The notes below the pieces were generated by a model that was not told the DNA's origin, made no database searches, and saw only the letters and a program-made list of their open reading frames with translations. From Nitrospira sp. (lineage in GTDB: Bacteria; Nitrospirota; Nitrospiria; Nitrospirales; Nitrospiraceae), in contig CP092081.1 of NCBI GenBank assembly GCA_022226935.1, forward strand, positions 978,734 through 1,042,733: DNA of 64,000 nt, read 5' to 3'. The stretch's first letter is position 1. Each line of letters begins with the position of its first letter. The position numbers and the translations under genes were made by a program. Of this stretch, positions 33,330 through 42,198 are shown piece by piece.

Positions 33330-33453
33330 CAGGAGGTTGAAAACGGCCTCCAGCTTTGTTCTCGCGGCGCGCAGAGTTTCGACGTACTGCTGAAGTACGC
33401 CTCGCCTCTCCGCTGGCTGCGGCCGCGCTGGATGATCGTTTTGAACCTCCTGC
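33329..33453. repeat. 125-bp palindromic element between trpB and trpA
   Basis: 17-bp terminal inverted repeats, GCAGGAGGTTGAAAACG (33329-33345) and CGTTTTGAACCTCCTGC (33437-33453), differ at one base. The interior holds a smaller stem GTACT/AGTAC around 33383-33400. No coding sequence is inside. It resembles REP/MITE-like dispersed elements and could fold into a long hairpin in the trpBA transcript; the first base of the left arm belongs to the trpB stop codon. Confidence 0.75.
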
Positions 33454-33493
33454 GCTTGGTTCAAGGACGATTGAGAGGCAAAGGGATATCGAC

Positions 33494-34294
33494 ATGAATC
33501 GTTTGGATCAGACGTTCGGGCGGTTGAAAGCGAGGGGGGAGAAAGCCCTCATCACCTATATCATGGCCGGTGATCCGTCCTTGCAGGAGACGGAACAGTT
33601 GGTGCTCGAACTGGAGCGGGCGGGGGCCGACATCATTGAATTGGGTGTACCCTTTTCCGATCCCATCGCGGATGGACCGGTCATTCAACAGGCAGCCGAG
33701 CGGGGATTACAAAGCGGCACTTCGCTGCGCCGGATTCTCGAATCGATCACGCGTCTTCGCGCCATGACACAGATCCCTATCGTCCTGATGGCCTATTACA
33801 ACAACATCCATGCGTTCGGAGAAGCGGACTTTTGCAGCAAGGCCGCTGCGGCCGGCGTGGACGGCCTCATCGTCCCGGACATGCCGCCCGATGAAGCGGC
33901 ACCGCTCCGCCAGCCGGCGGCTACGGCCGGCCTGCATCTGATTTTTCTCCTGGCGCCGACCAGCACGGCGTCGCGCCGCGCCTACGTAGCGAAGGAGTCC
34001 GGCGGATTTGTCTATTATGTTTCCATCACAGGCATCACTGGGGCTAAACTGAACGACATGGCGAGCGTGCGAGACAACGTCGCCAAGATCAGAAAGCACA
34101 CCAAAACGCCCGTTGCCGTGGGATTCGGCGTGGCTACGCCGGAAGATGCCGCGCGGGTCGCCGAAACTGCAGACGGCGTCATCGTCGGGAGTGCGATTGT
34201 CCGTCGTGTTGGAGAACATGGGCAGGATGGCCGACTCGTTCACGAAGTGGGGTCTTTCGTTCGCTCCCTCAAGGCTGCCATGCAGCCCGGCTGA
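33494..34294 (+). CDS. trpA: Tryptophan synthase alpha chain
   Basis: The start at 33494 (MNRLDQTFGRLKARGEKALITYIMAGDPS) gives the canonical N-terminus; the open frame upstream runs through the inverted-repeat element and is not coding. The 266-residue TIM-barrel enzyme cleaves indole-3-glycerol phosphate to indole. Catalytic residues are visible in LELERAGADIIELGVPFSDPIADGPVIQQA (Glu and Asp), with VDGLIVPDMPPDEA, VYYVSITGITGAK and VAVGFGVATPEDA following. It is the last gene of the trp run. Confidence 0.96.
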   Translation: MNRLDQTFGRLKARGEKALITYIMAGDPSLQETEQLVLELERAGADIIELGVPFSDPIADGPVIQQAAERGLQSGTSLRRILESITRLRAMTQIPIVLMAYYNNIHAFGEADFCSKAAAAGVDGLIVPDMPPDEAAPLRQPAATAGLHLIFLLAPTSTASRRAYVAKESGGFVYYVSITGITGAKLNDMASVRDNVAKIRKHTKTPVAVGFGVATPEDAARVAETADGVIVGSAIVRRVGEHGQDGRLVHEVGSFVRSLKAAMQPG

Positions 34295-34497
34295 CCGGGT
34301 CACCGTCGGCATTCGTTCCTTATCACACCGGTTCGTTTCGAATTCTGTTTGCCGGCCGATCGCGCGCTTCCTCCGCGTCAGGCCTGATTCGCATCCATCT
34401 CGGGTTCCCGCCTTCTATCAACGTTCAGCAACAATCATACATACAGAGCGGTCACGCTCTGTCTCACAACGATCGATGGTTCACATGAGGAGATGCC

Positions 34498-35553
34498 ATG
34501 GCCGTAGCTCGTCGGAAGATCAGCCGCACCACCCGTAAGACAACCTCCACGAATGCGTCAGTCGCCGCGCGGAGAAAACCCACCGTTCGCAAGCCTTCTC
34601 CGGTCGGTGAAGATCGCCTGCTCCGTACGCTGCAGCAAGGTCTATTCAACACCCTGTCGAGTGCAGAAGGTGAAGGGCGCTCGCCCATCGGTGTGGCTGC
34701 GGTATTTGTACAATTATTCCTGCAGCTGACCAAGGTTCAGGCCGTGGCGCTGTACGTACGGGACGAACAAACCCGTGAAATGGCCTGTCTGGCGGAAGCC
34801 GGCAGCAGCGATCCATCGGTCGCGGAGCTTTGGCAGGAAGGGTTGAAAAAAGCAGAGCAGCAGGCTCAGGTTGCCAGTGGCGAGTTGCATGGCGTCCGAC
34901 TGCACCGCATCAACCGATTGGATGGGGTCGTCATGTTCCGAGCCGGCAAGTCCCAGCGATTGCCCTCGCGCAAGCTCCTGTCGCTGCTGACGGCGGTGGA
35001 ACCTTGGCTGGCGGTTCTGCTGGACCATGCCCGGTTGACGGTCAAGTATGCCGCCAAGATTCTTCGCATTCAGCATATGGAGCAGGTGAGCGATATCTTG
35101 AATTCGTCCCTGGCCGAGGAAGAAAAATTGCGGCGGGCCTTGGATGCGGCGGTTCGACTGGTGGAAGCCGAAGCCGGCGCGTTGTTTCTCGCATCCCCCG
35201 ACGGAACTTTGAGCTTGTCCGCTCTCGGCGGGGAACGTGCCGCAGGACTCACGGCTCTGCATTCGACCATTGCCGTGGGAGTCTATCGTACAGGTCAGGC
35301 GGTGCTCATTACCCAGGGCCGCCAGGATCCGCGGCTGGTTGCGGGGCAGGGATGGCAAGCCGCTCTCTCGGTCGCCTCGCTCGTGTCTGTTCCGGTCCGC
35401 ATGGGCGCGCGGGCCGTAGGGGTGCTGGAAGTGGTCAACCGGCGCAGCGGTAAGCCCTTCAGCAACTGGGATGTGTTGGAGCTGGCGAGTCTCTCGAACC
35501 AGTTCGGGCTTGCAATCGACAATCTGAGACGGGGAGCGGGCGTGAGGGGGTGA
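34498..35553 (+). CDS. Tandem GAF-domain protein
   Basis: The 351-residue protein begins with a basic Arg/Lys/Thr-rich tail (residues 1-35, possibly nucleic-acid or membrane binding), then a divergent GAF-like region (about 40-185; AAVFVQLFLQLTKVQAVALYVRDE) and a clear C-terminal GAF domain (about 200-345; RALDAAVRLVEAEAGALFLASPDGTLSLSALGG and RMGARAVGVLEVVNRRSGKPFSNWDVLELASLSNQFGLAIDN). No kinase, cyclase or HTH domain is attached, so it may be a sensory adaptor. GAGGAG precedes the ATG. It stands alone; the 203-bp gap from trpA has no recognised element. Confidence 0.8.
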   Translation: MAVARRKISRTTRKTTSTNASVAARRKPTVRKPSPVGEDRLLRTLQQGLFNTLSSAEGEGRSPIGVAAVFVQLFLQLTKVQAVALYVRDEQTREMACLAEAGSSDPSVAELWQEGLKKAEQQAQVASGELHGVRLHRINRLDGVVMFRAGKSQRLPSRKLLSLLTAVEPWLAVLLDHARLTVKYAAKILRIQHMEQVSDILNSSLAEEEKLRRALDAAVRLVEAEAGALFLASPDGTLSLSALGGERAAGLTALHSTIAVGVYRTGQAVLITQGRQDPRLVAGQGWQAALSVASLVSVPVRMGARAVGVLEVVNRRSGKPFSNWDVLELASLSNQFGLAIDNLRRGAGVRG

Positions 35554-35568
35554 CGGACGCGCAGAGAG

Positions 35569-36174
35569 TCAGCGTTTTTCTGGCGGCATGTACTTGATCA
35601 TGTCGGCCGCCAGTTTAGTGGCCAGATCCTTCATATCCGGCCGGATGAAGAGATAACTTTCCTGCACCTGGTGGCGCGCCTTCCAGACGATGGCGCCGTT
35701 GACGGCGTCCACCAGCCGCATACTCAAGCCGACGCGAGCGATATTATCGCCTTCCTCCCTGGTGTATTCCCAGGCATTCACCTTGACCACCAGCAGGGAA
35801 TCCGCTCCCAGGGCATGCCCGATCTTGATCGCAGAACTTTTATCCGATTGGCCCGTTGTTTCCATGCGCGAGAAATAAGTGACGAGCGCATCGAAGGCGT
35901 CTTTGGTCGTCTGGAATGTGTCGGTGACCTGATCGGGCGGGACGACTTTTTCGACTCGGCGGCTTTTGATCAGCACCTTCGCCACGACTTCTTCCACGTC
36001 TTCTCGCGCACTGTCATAGGTACCGGAGATGGGCAGAATCGCCATTGTCTTCGGGTAGAAACCCCGAGCAGCCGGTCCTTCCCACATCTCCTGCAAGCCT
36101 CCGCAGCCTGCGAGCAGCCCGGTCATCAGGAGACAGAGAACAACGCCGATGGTGGAAACTGTGTGTCGTGTCAT
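35569..36174 (-). CDS. Lipoprotein with CsgG/LpoB-like domain
   Basis: The start at 36174 (MTRHTVSTIGVVLCLLMTGLLAGC) gives a clean lipoprotein signal; an ATG at 36207 would lengthen it. The 201-residue protein after the lipobox reads TMAILPISGTYDSAREDVEEVVAKVLIKSRRVEKVV, then IKIGHALGADSLLVVKVNAWEY and VGLSMRLVDAVNGAIVWKARHQ, a pattern of CsgG/LpoB-like alpha-beta lipoproteins. Such proteins sit in the outer membrane and either form secretion pores or activate enzymes. It is last in the minus-strand run that includes Lol genes. Confidence 0.75.
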   Translation of the reverse strand: MTRHTVSTIGVVLCLLMTGLLAGCGGLQEMWEGPAARGFYPKTMAILPISGTYDSAREDVEEVVAKVLIKSRRVEKVVPPDQVTDTFQTTKDAFDALVTYFSRMETTGQSDKSSAIKIGHALGADSLLVVKVNAWEYTREEGDNIARVGLSMRLVDAVNGAIVWKARHQVQESYLFIRPDMKDLATKLAADMIKYMPPEKR

Positions 36175-36220
36175 GGTTCGTACAACAAGTGTAGCAGATT
36201 GATTCACTGCGAACGCGACC

Positions 36221-37366
36221 TTAGAAGGTCACAGCGATGGATCCCGAGGCCAGTGCAGCCTGGTCCCTGAAATCATACCCGCCGGCAATATCGATGCGCA
36301 AGGCTAAGACACGTATGCCGAAGCCAGCCGTCGGGATAAACGGCGTTTTGGCATCCTGCATATTCTTGAATGCGCCGAGTCGAAAGGACAGCAGTTCTGA
36401 CAGGATCGTCTGTTCTGCGCCGAGGCTCAGGACCTGGCTGTATACACCGGGCGTGAGGGTATTGTTCTTCGTAATGTCCACGTCCGCGGTCAAGGTGAGG
36501 GAATTGTACGGGTTCACGGCGATGCCGGTCCGGACCTGCGGCAACAGTTTGAATTTATCGCCGTTCGGCGCATCGAAGGTCGGCGCGTTGATATCCTTTG
36601 CGACAATGCCCATCCGCAACCAGGAGGAAGGGCGGAACATGGCGCCCACGTCGATGCCGAGCGCGCTTGAGATTTTGGCGCGCCCGATGTCCTCGAAGAC
36701 CTTCACGTCGTCGCTGGCGCCGCGGATATTGGTGGCCCCGGTATAGGCCGCGCCTTGGATGACCTTGCCGGTGACACCGATGGAAAACATCCGGTCCATG
36801 AACGCATAGGCATAGGACAGCGCGGCCTGCCGGACTTCCAGTCCGTTCATGGCGAATTGCCCGTTGACGGTGAGATTCGTCCCATTGTTCGTAAAGCCCA
36901 CCGGGCCGCGTAAAAAACCCCCGGAGGTGGCGACATCCGAGACGTTGAACCCCAATGCATGTTCGCCGAAGTTGCCCTTGACGTAGAATCCGCCGGAGGC
37001 GGCTGCCGTCAGGTTGGTGCCCGGTTTGTTCATCCGATCGATTTGCTGTTGCAGGCGGGCGATATTGGCGGCGGACGTATCATTCAAGTTCACGCGGTTG
37101 ATGTCCTTGATCGTATCGAAGACGTCGCCGCGATCCACCACCTGGCCACCGCCTTGAATCCGCATATCGAATTTCTTGCTCATCGCCATGCCGGCGGGAT
37201 TCCAGTAGGTGGCGAGGGAGTCGGTCGTGGTGGCCACTCCGGCTCCGCCCATACCCATCTGGCGTGATCCGACAAATACAAATTCAACTGCGGCTGCCTG
37301 GAGCGGCAGGAGGATGGCAAGCAGGACCGCCGCATATCGGACGGAGGATCTGACCTGTGTGTTCAT
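36221..37366 (-). CDS. Outer-membrane beta-barrel protein (TraF_2/FadL-like)
   Basis: The ATG at 37366 (a TTG lies one codon upstream) opens a 381-residue protein with a signal peptide (AAVLLAILLPLQAAA, cleavage about residue 27). The mature start EFVFVGSRQMGMGGAGVATTTDSLATYWNPAGMA is typical of FadL/TraF_2/PorV-like barrels, which open with 'GaRa.gmGGAgvA...da.a..wNPA'. The remainder alternates short hydrophobic strands and ends with AALASGSIAVTF, with the C-terminal phenylalanine of barrel proteins. Cargo unknown. It is 46 bp upstream of the CsgG-like lipoprotein gene, so they may work together. Confidence 0.8.
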   Translation of the reverse strand: MNTQVRSSVRYAAVLLAILLPLQAAAVEFVFVGSRQMGMGGAGVATTTDSLATYWNPAGMAMSKKFDMRIQGGGQVVDRGDVFDTIKDINRVNLNDTSAANIARLQQQIDRMNKPGTNLTAAASGGFYVKGNFGEHALGFNVSDVATSGGFLRGPVGFTNNGTNLTVNGQFAMNGLEVRQAALSYAYAFMDRMFSIGVTGKVIQGAAYTGATNIRGASDDVKVFEDIGRAKISSALGIDVGAMFRPSSWLRMGIVAKDINAPTFDAPNGDKFKLLPQVRTGIAVNPYNSLTLTADVDITKNNTLTPGVYSQVLSLGAEQTILSELLSFRLGAFKNMQDAKTPFIPTAGFGIRVLALRIDIAGGYDFRDQAALASGSIAVTF

Positions 37367-37473
37367 CAACTCAGTAGAACTCCCGCTCGGAAGGATCGAT
37401 GGCGCAGTCTACGAAAAGAGGCTGAAGCCGTCAAGAAATCATTGTCCGCCCGGAGGGCATCCGCGAGACTCGC

Positions 37474-38142
37474 CTAAGACGAGATGATCGCGCCGTCCTG
37501 CATGGAGACGATGCGGTCCGCCTGAGCGGAAAGTTTGTCGTTGTGCGTGACGATCACAAACGTGGTGCCTCGCGAACGGTTCAATTGACGCATGAGCGCG
37601 AAGAGCGCCTCACCGGTATGGGTGTCGAGGTTGCCCGTCGGTTCATCGGCCAATACCAGGTCGGGTTGCTGCATCAGGGCCCGCGCGACGGAGACCCGCT
37701 GCTGCTCGCCTCCGGACAGTTCGCCCGGTTTGTGATGCAGGCGATCGCCCAGACCGACCTCGCCGAGGAGTTTGGTGGCTTCGCCGACGACATCGGCCAT
37801 CTCACGTTTCTGAATCATCGCCGGCAAACAGGCATTTTCGAGCGCCGTGAATTCCGGCAGCAGGTGGTGAAATTGAAAGACGAATCCGACTCGCTTGTTG
37901 CGAAAGTCCGCCTGCTGTTGCTCGGTAAGTTGAAACAGATCCTGCCCATCGAACGACACGGTGCCCTTGGTGGGCCGGTCCAAGGTGCCGAGAATTTGCA
38001 AGAGCGTACTCTTGCCCGCGCCGGAGGCCCCGATGATGGCGATCAGCTCCCCGCGCGCGATATGCAGATGGATGTTGTTCAACACCACCAGTTCGCGCCC
38101 GCCCATTGGAAATGTTTTGTAGAGCCCGACGACGTCAATCAT
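37474..38142 (-). CDS. lolD: Lipoprotein-releasing ABC transporter, ATP-binding protein
   Basis: The 222-residue ATPase has Walker [10 protein letters not shown] (about residues 38-46), signature LSGGEQQR (about 143-150), Walker [13 protein letters not shown] and the H-loop VIVTHN. It belongs to the MacB/LolD/FtsE group; pairing with the LolC/E-type permease just upstream identifies it as LolD, which powers extraction of lipoproteins from the inner membrane to LolA. The gap to the permease gene is 84 bp. Confidence 0.92.
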   Translation of the reverse strand: MIDVVGLYKTFPMGGRELVVLNNIHLHIARGELIAIIGASGAGKSTLLQILGTLDRPTKGTVSFDGQDLFQLTEQQQADFRNKRVGFVFQFHHLLPEFTALENACLPAMIQKREMADVVGEATKLLGEVGLGDRLHHKPGELSGGEQQRVSVARALMQQPDLVLADEPTGNLDTHTGEALFALMRQLNRSRGTTFVIVTHNDKLSAQADRIVSMQDGAIISS

Positions 38143-38226
38143 GAAAAATGCTGCCTAGTGCCGGGAGCGCAGAGTGGTTCCGGTTCGATACTGCCATGGC
38201 GCAACGTCGCAACGACTCCGTTTCTG

Positions 38227-39504
38227 TCATTCATATCTCAGCGCGGCGGCCGGATCGAGTTTGGCCGCTTGGAGCGACGGATACAGTGTGGCGGCAAAGC
38301 TGATGAGAATCGCCGACCCTGCGACCAGCAACACATCCGATCCGAGCACATGCACGGGAATCTTGGAAATGTAGTAGACCGTCGGATCGAAAGTCCAAAA
38401 GGTCTGGATCAGCCAGAGGAACGCATACCCCAGCGGCACGCCGATGGCCGCGCCCGAACAGCCGATGATCAGGCCGTTGAGCATAAAAATCCGCATGATG
38501 CCCTTGCGGGTGGCGCCCATCGCCTTGAGGATTGCAATCTCGCGCTGTTTTTCCGTCACGATCATGGTCAGGGTGCTGACGATGTTGAACGACGCCACGA
38601 TCGTGATGAGTACCAGCAGCAAAAACATCATCGTCTTTTCCAGCTTCAGGGCCGAAAACAGGTTGCGGTTCATTTGCATCCAGTCCCTGGCCCAGAAGGC
38701 GAAGCCAAGCTGCTGCTCGATCGACCGGGCCACGTCGGCCGCTCGAAACACATCGGCGACTTTGACCTCGATGCCCGTCACCGTCGCGCCCATGTTGAAA
38801 AATTTCTGTGCTTCTCCCAGCTCGATGTAAGCGAGGGAAGAATCGTATTCGTACATGCCGGATTGGAAGATACCGACCACGACGAACTGCCGGATCTTCG
38901 GGGTCATGCTGGCGCCTGTGATCGGCCCCACCGGTGAGACGACGTTGAGCGTATCGCCGGGGAAGACGCCTAGTCGCATCGACAATTCCTTACCGAGAAT
39001 GATGCCCGGCCGCATGGCGGTATCCGGTCCGTTCGGCTCGCGTTCCTTTTCCGGCACGATGACCTTGGTCGAATGTGAGAGGTCAGCGAGGTTGCCATTC
39101 ACCAGATTGCGCGCCAGTTCGGTCACGGTGCCTTCACGCGCCGGATCGATTCCGCGCAGGATGATGCCCTGGACGCCGGATGAAGAGGTGAGCAGGACTT
39201 GCCTGAAAATGAAGGGTGTAGCCGCCAGCACCTCCGGGACGCCTGCGACCTTTTTCACCTGTTCCTCGTAATCGACCATGGACTCTTTCATACGGTCGTT
39301 CACGAGAATATGGGCGGTGGTGCCGAGAATCTTGGCCTGCACATCCTCCTTGAACCCCGTCATGATGCCGACGGTGCCGATCAAGGCCGCCACGCCCAGC
39401 GTGATGCCGACGATGGACACGATCGTATTGAAGGAGATGGTGCGGTTGCGCCGCTTGGCGCGCAGGTAGCGCAGGCCGATGAAAATTTCGTAGGGAAGCG
39501 CCAT
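38227..39504 (-). CDS. lolC: Lipoprotein-releasing system transmembrane protein LolC/LolE
   Basis: The 425-residue permease has the LolCE layout: N-terminal EIFIGLRYLRAKRRNRTISFNTIVSIVGITLGVAALI, one helix, a large periplasmic domain (about residues 45-270) and three C-terminal helices with the conserved region EKTMMFLLLVLITIVASFNIVSTLTMIVTEKQREIAILKAMGATRKGIMRIFMLNG. A single permease gene is present, suggesting a homodimeric LolF-like arrangement or another copy elsewhere. It starts 2 bp after lysS. Confidence 0.92.
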   Translation of the reverse strand: MALPYEIFIGLRYLRAKRRNRTISFNTIVSIVGITLGVAALIGTVGIMTGFKEDVQAKILGTTAHILVNDRMKESMVDYEEQVKKVAGVPEVLAATPFIFRQVLLTSSSGVQGIILRGIDPAREGTVTELARNLVNGNLADLSHSTKVIVPEKEREPNGPDTAMRPGIILGKELSMRLGVFPGDTLNVVSPVGPITGASMTPKIRQFVVVGIFQSGMYEYDSSLAYIELGEAQKFFNMGATVTGIEVKVADVFRAADVARSIEQQLGFAFWARDWMQMNRNLFSALKLEKTMMFLLLVLITIVASFNIVSTLTMIVTEKQREIAILKAMGATRKGIMRIFMLNGLIIGCSGAAIGVPLGYAFLWLIQTFWTFDPTVYYISKIPVHVLGSDVLLVAGSAILISFAATLYPSLQAAKLDPAAALRYE

Positions 39505-39506
39505 GT

Positions 39507-40988
39507 CTACTTTTCAGGCCTGAGTTGCGGGAAGAGCACCACATCCCGGATGGAAGCCTGATTGGTAAAGAGCATGACCAGACGATCGATGCCGATGCCT
39601 TCGCCGGCGGTCGGCGGCATGCCGTATTCGAGGGCGCGCAGGAAATCTTCGTCCACCCGATGGGCCTCTTCGTCGCCGGCCGCATGTTGAGCGGCCTGGG
39701 CCTCGAAGCGCTCACGCTGATCGAGCGGATCGTTCAACTCGGAAAAGGCATTGGCGATCTCGCGCCCGGCGATATACAACTCGAACCGGTCGGTCAACGA
39801 GGGATCGGAATCCTTGCGGCGCGCGAGGGGAGAAATCTCGATCGGGTAGTCGGTGATGAACGTCGGCTGCTGCAGTTGCGGTTCGACGGTTTCTTCGAAA
39901 ATGTCGTTCAGAATATTGACGAGGGAAGCGTTCGGATCGACCTCGACTCCCAGCCGTTTGGCGGCGGCGAGGGCTTCGTCGCGATTCGTGAGGGCCGACG
40001 GCGGCAAACTGTTCACTTCCAGGATCGCCTGATGGTAGGACCAACGGCGCCAGGGAGATCCCAGATTGATCTGCGCGCCCTGATACTCGATGGTCGTCGT
40101 GCCCAGAATGTCCTGCGCCAATCGGCTGAAGAGTTCTTCGGTCAGGATGATCAGGTCTTGGTAGTCGGCATAGGCGACGTAAAACTCCAGCATCGTAAAT
40201 TCGGGGTTATGGATCGTCGAAATGCCTTCGTTCCGGAAATTGCGATTGATCTCGAAGACGCGGGGAAATCCCCCCACGATCAGCCGCTTCAGGTACAGTT
40301 CCGGCGCAATGCGCAGATAGAGTTCGGCCCCCAGGGCGTTGTGATGAGTCACAAAGGGTTTGGCCGCTGCGCCGCCGGGAATCGGATGCATCATCGGTGT
40401 TTCCACTTCGAGGAAGCCACGCTCGATGAGGAACGCGCGAATCCCGGACACGATGCGGCTGCGCAGCGCGAAAATCTGGTGCACCTGCGGATTGGCGATC
40501 AGGTCGACATATCGTTGCCGGTATCTGGTTTCGACATCGGTGAGACCGTGCCATTTTTCCGGCAGGGGGCGGAGGGCCTTGCTGAGAAACGTGAGCGTCT
40601 TCGCCTCGACGGTGAACTCATTGGTCTTGGTGCGAAAGAGAATGCCGGTGACGCCGATCCAGTCGCCGAGATCCAGTCCTTCGGAAATCTGGTGGGCCTG
40701 GTCGCCCAGCGTGTCTTTCTTCAAATAGACCTGGAGACGGTCCGCGCCGTCTTGCAACACGGCAAACGCCGCTTTGCCGAAGCGGCGCAAGCCGACGATA
40801 CGGCCGGCGATGGTGCACCCGACTTGTTCCTGCTCCAGCACCTCTTTGCTCTTTTCCCCATGCAGGCGCATGAGCTGCCCCGCGCGGTCCTTGATCTCGA
40901 AGCGCGTTCCATAGGGTGCCACACCGAGATGGCGGAGCTGGTCGAGTTTCTTGATGCGTTGTTGCCGTTGATCGTTGAATTCATCCAT
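39507..40988 (-). CDS. lysS: Lysyl-tRNA synthetase (class II)
   Basis: The 493-residue enzyme charges tRNA-Lys. The N-terminal OB-fold anticodon-binding domain (about residues 55-150; VGCTIAGRIVGLRRFGKAAFAVLQDG) is followed by the class II catalytic core with motif 1 (FLEVETPMMHPIPGGAAAKPF), motif 2 (FPRVFEINRNFRNEGISTIHNPEFTMLE) and motif 3 (GEGIGIDRLVMLFTN). Length and motifs are standard. It follows prfB across a repeat-filled 48-bp spacer, as in the common prfB-lysS pairing. Confidence 0.97.
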   Translation of the reverse strand: MDEFNDQRQQRIKKLDQLRHLGVAPYGTRFEIKDRAGQLMRLHGEKSKEVLEQEQVGCTIAGRIVGLRRFGKAAFAVLQDGADRLQVYLKKDTLGDQAHQISEGLDLGDWIGVTGILFRTKTNEFTVEAKTLTFLSKALRPLPEKWHGLTDVETRYRQRYVDLIANPQVHQIFALRSRIVSGIRAFLIERGFLEVETPMMHPIPGGAAAKPFVTHHNALGAELYLRIAPELYLKRLIVGGFPRVFEINRNFRNEGISTIHNPEFTMLEFYVAYADYQDLIILTEELFSRLAQDILGTTTIEYQGAQINLGSPWRRWSYHQAILEVNSLPPSALTNRDEALAAAKRLGVEVDPNASLVNILNDIFEETVEPQLQQPTFITDYPIEISPLARRKDSDPSLTDRFELYIAGREIANAFSELNDPLDQRERFEAQAAQHAAGDEEAHRVDEDFLRALEYGMPPTAGEGIGIDRLVMLFTNQASIRDVVLFPQLRPEK

Positions 40989-41036
40989 CGGTAGGTCTCT
41001 CGCCGTTCGTATTTCGTCTCTCGTCTTACGTTTACG
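40989..41036 (-). repeat. Short-period repeats in the prfB-lysS spacer
   Basis: Read on the minus strand the spacer is GTAACGTAAACGTAAGACGA followed by GAGACGAAATACGAACGGCG and AGAGACC. It shares units (ACGTAA, ACGAGAGACGA, CGAnnGACC) with the trpE-trpG spacer at 28579-28651. It sits between two cotranscribed genes. Confidence 0.55.
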
Positions 41037-42180
41037 TTACAGGTCGTCATCTGTCATGGCGACCGGCTGGGGAGCCTTGCCGCCGGTCATTTTTCTCTGC
41101 AGATAGGCTTCGATGAAGCCGTCCAGGTCGCCGTCCATCACCGCCGATACCTGACCGACTTCGTACCCCGTCCGATGATCTTTGACCATCTGGTACGGTT
41201 GGAAGACGTAGGACCGGATCTGGCTGCCCCAGGCGATATCTTTTTTCTCGCCGACGATCGCGTTGAACTCGGCTTCCTTCTTGCGTTGTTCCACTTCAAA
41301 AAGGCGGGCTCTCAAAATTTTCATCGCCCCGTTCCGATTTTGAAGCTGAGACCGTTCGTTTTGACATTGCACCACAATGCCGGTCGGAATGTGGGTGATG
41401 CGAATGGCCGTCTCGACCTTGTTTACATTCTGACCGCCTGCGCCGCCGGCCCGGAACGTGTCGACCCGCAGGTCTTTATCTTCGATGACGACTTCCACGT
41501 CATCGTCAAGCTCTGGATACACGAACACAGAGGCGAAGGACGTATGCCGGCGCTTATTCGCGTCGAACGGAGAAATTCTCACCAGGCGATGCACGCCGGC
41601 CTCGGCCTTCAGATAGCCATAGGCATAGGGGCCGTTGACCGACAATGTCGCGCTCTTGATGCCGGCTTCTTCCCCGGCCTGCAAATCCAATGTCTCGATC
41701 TTGAAACCCTTCTGCTCGGCCCAGCGGACGTACATCCGTAGGAGCATCTGCGCCCAGTCTTGCGACTCGGTGCCACCGGCCCCCGGATGGATGGCGAAGA
41801 TGGCGTTGTTCGCGTCCAGCTCGCCGGAGAGTAGCAATTCGATGCGGAACTGGGCGACGGCTTTTTCGAAGGGGTCGAGTTCGGCCGTGAGTTCCTGCTC
41901 CAGTCCGGCATCCCCCGACTCCAAGGCCAACTCCAGCAGCGCTTCGATATCGCTCTGACGGCGCTCGGTGTCCCGCCAGCGCGAGAGTTCGCGGTCCAGA
42001 GCGGCCTTGCGGCGGTTCACTTTGGCGGCAGCCTGCGTATCTTTCCAGAAATCCGGCTGGGAGGTTTTGACGTCGATGTCGTTGAGTTCAGATGTCATCC
42101 GAGCCAGGTCAAAGATGCCCCCGTAGCTGCGCTAACTGTTCGCCGAGGGTTCGCACGCGGGTCCGCACATCATCCAACAT
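41037..42180 (-). CDS. prfB: Peptide chain release factor 2 (programmed +1 frameshift)
   Basis: The gene starts at 42180 ([23 protein letters not shown], 23 codons), meets TGA at 42109-42111, and continues after a +1 slip as [21 protein letters not shown] to 41037, giving 380 residues. The second frame alone (from ATG 42098) would lack the N-terminus. The catalytic GGQ motif is visible in [19 protein letters not shown]2 recognises UGA and UAA stops; the frameshift gives autoregulation: low RF2 favours the slip. It sits 18 bp after lnt and upstream of lysS. Confidence 0.95.
42108..42123 (-). promoter_or_regulatory. RF2 recoding site (CTT TGA C with upstream G-rich SD-like element)
   Basis: On the minus strand the site reads CGG GGG CAT CTT TGA C. 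The canonical RF2 slip CTT TGA C is intact, and a Shine-Dalgarno-like G-run lies 3 nt upstream of CTT, as in E. coli (AGG GGG TAT CTT TGA C). Decoding shifts from CTT to GAC. Confidence 0.93.
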
Positions 42181-42198
42181 GGCACGATCCTTTCATTC

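Noticed and set aside
34113-34538. 141-codon ORF across the trpA end and the following intergenic region
   Set aside because: Different frame from trpA, Ser/Arg-rich, no start signal.
39525-40994. 489-codon ORF antisense to lysS
   Set aside because: Shadow of lysS; no motif or ribosome-binding site.
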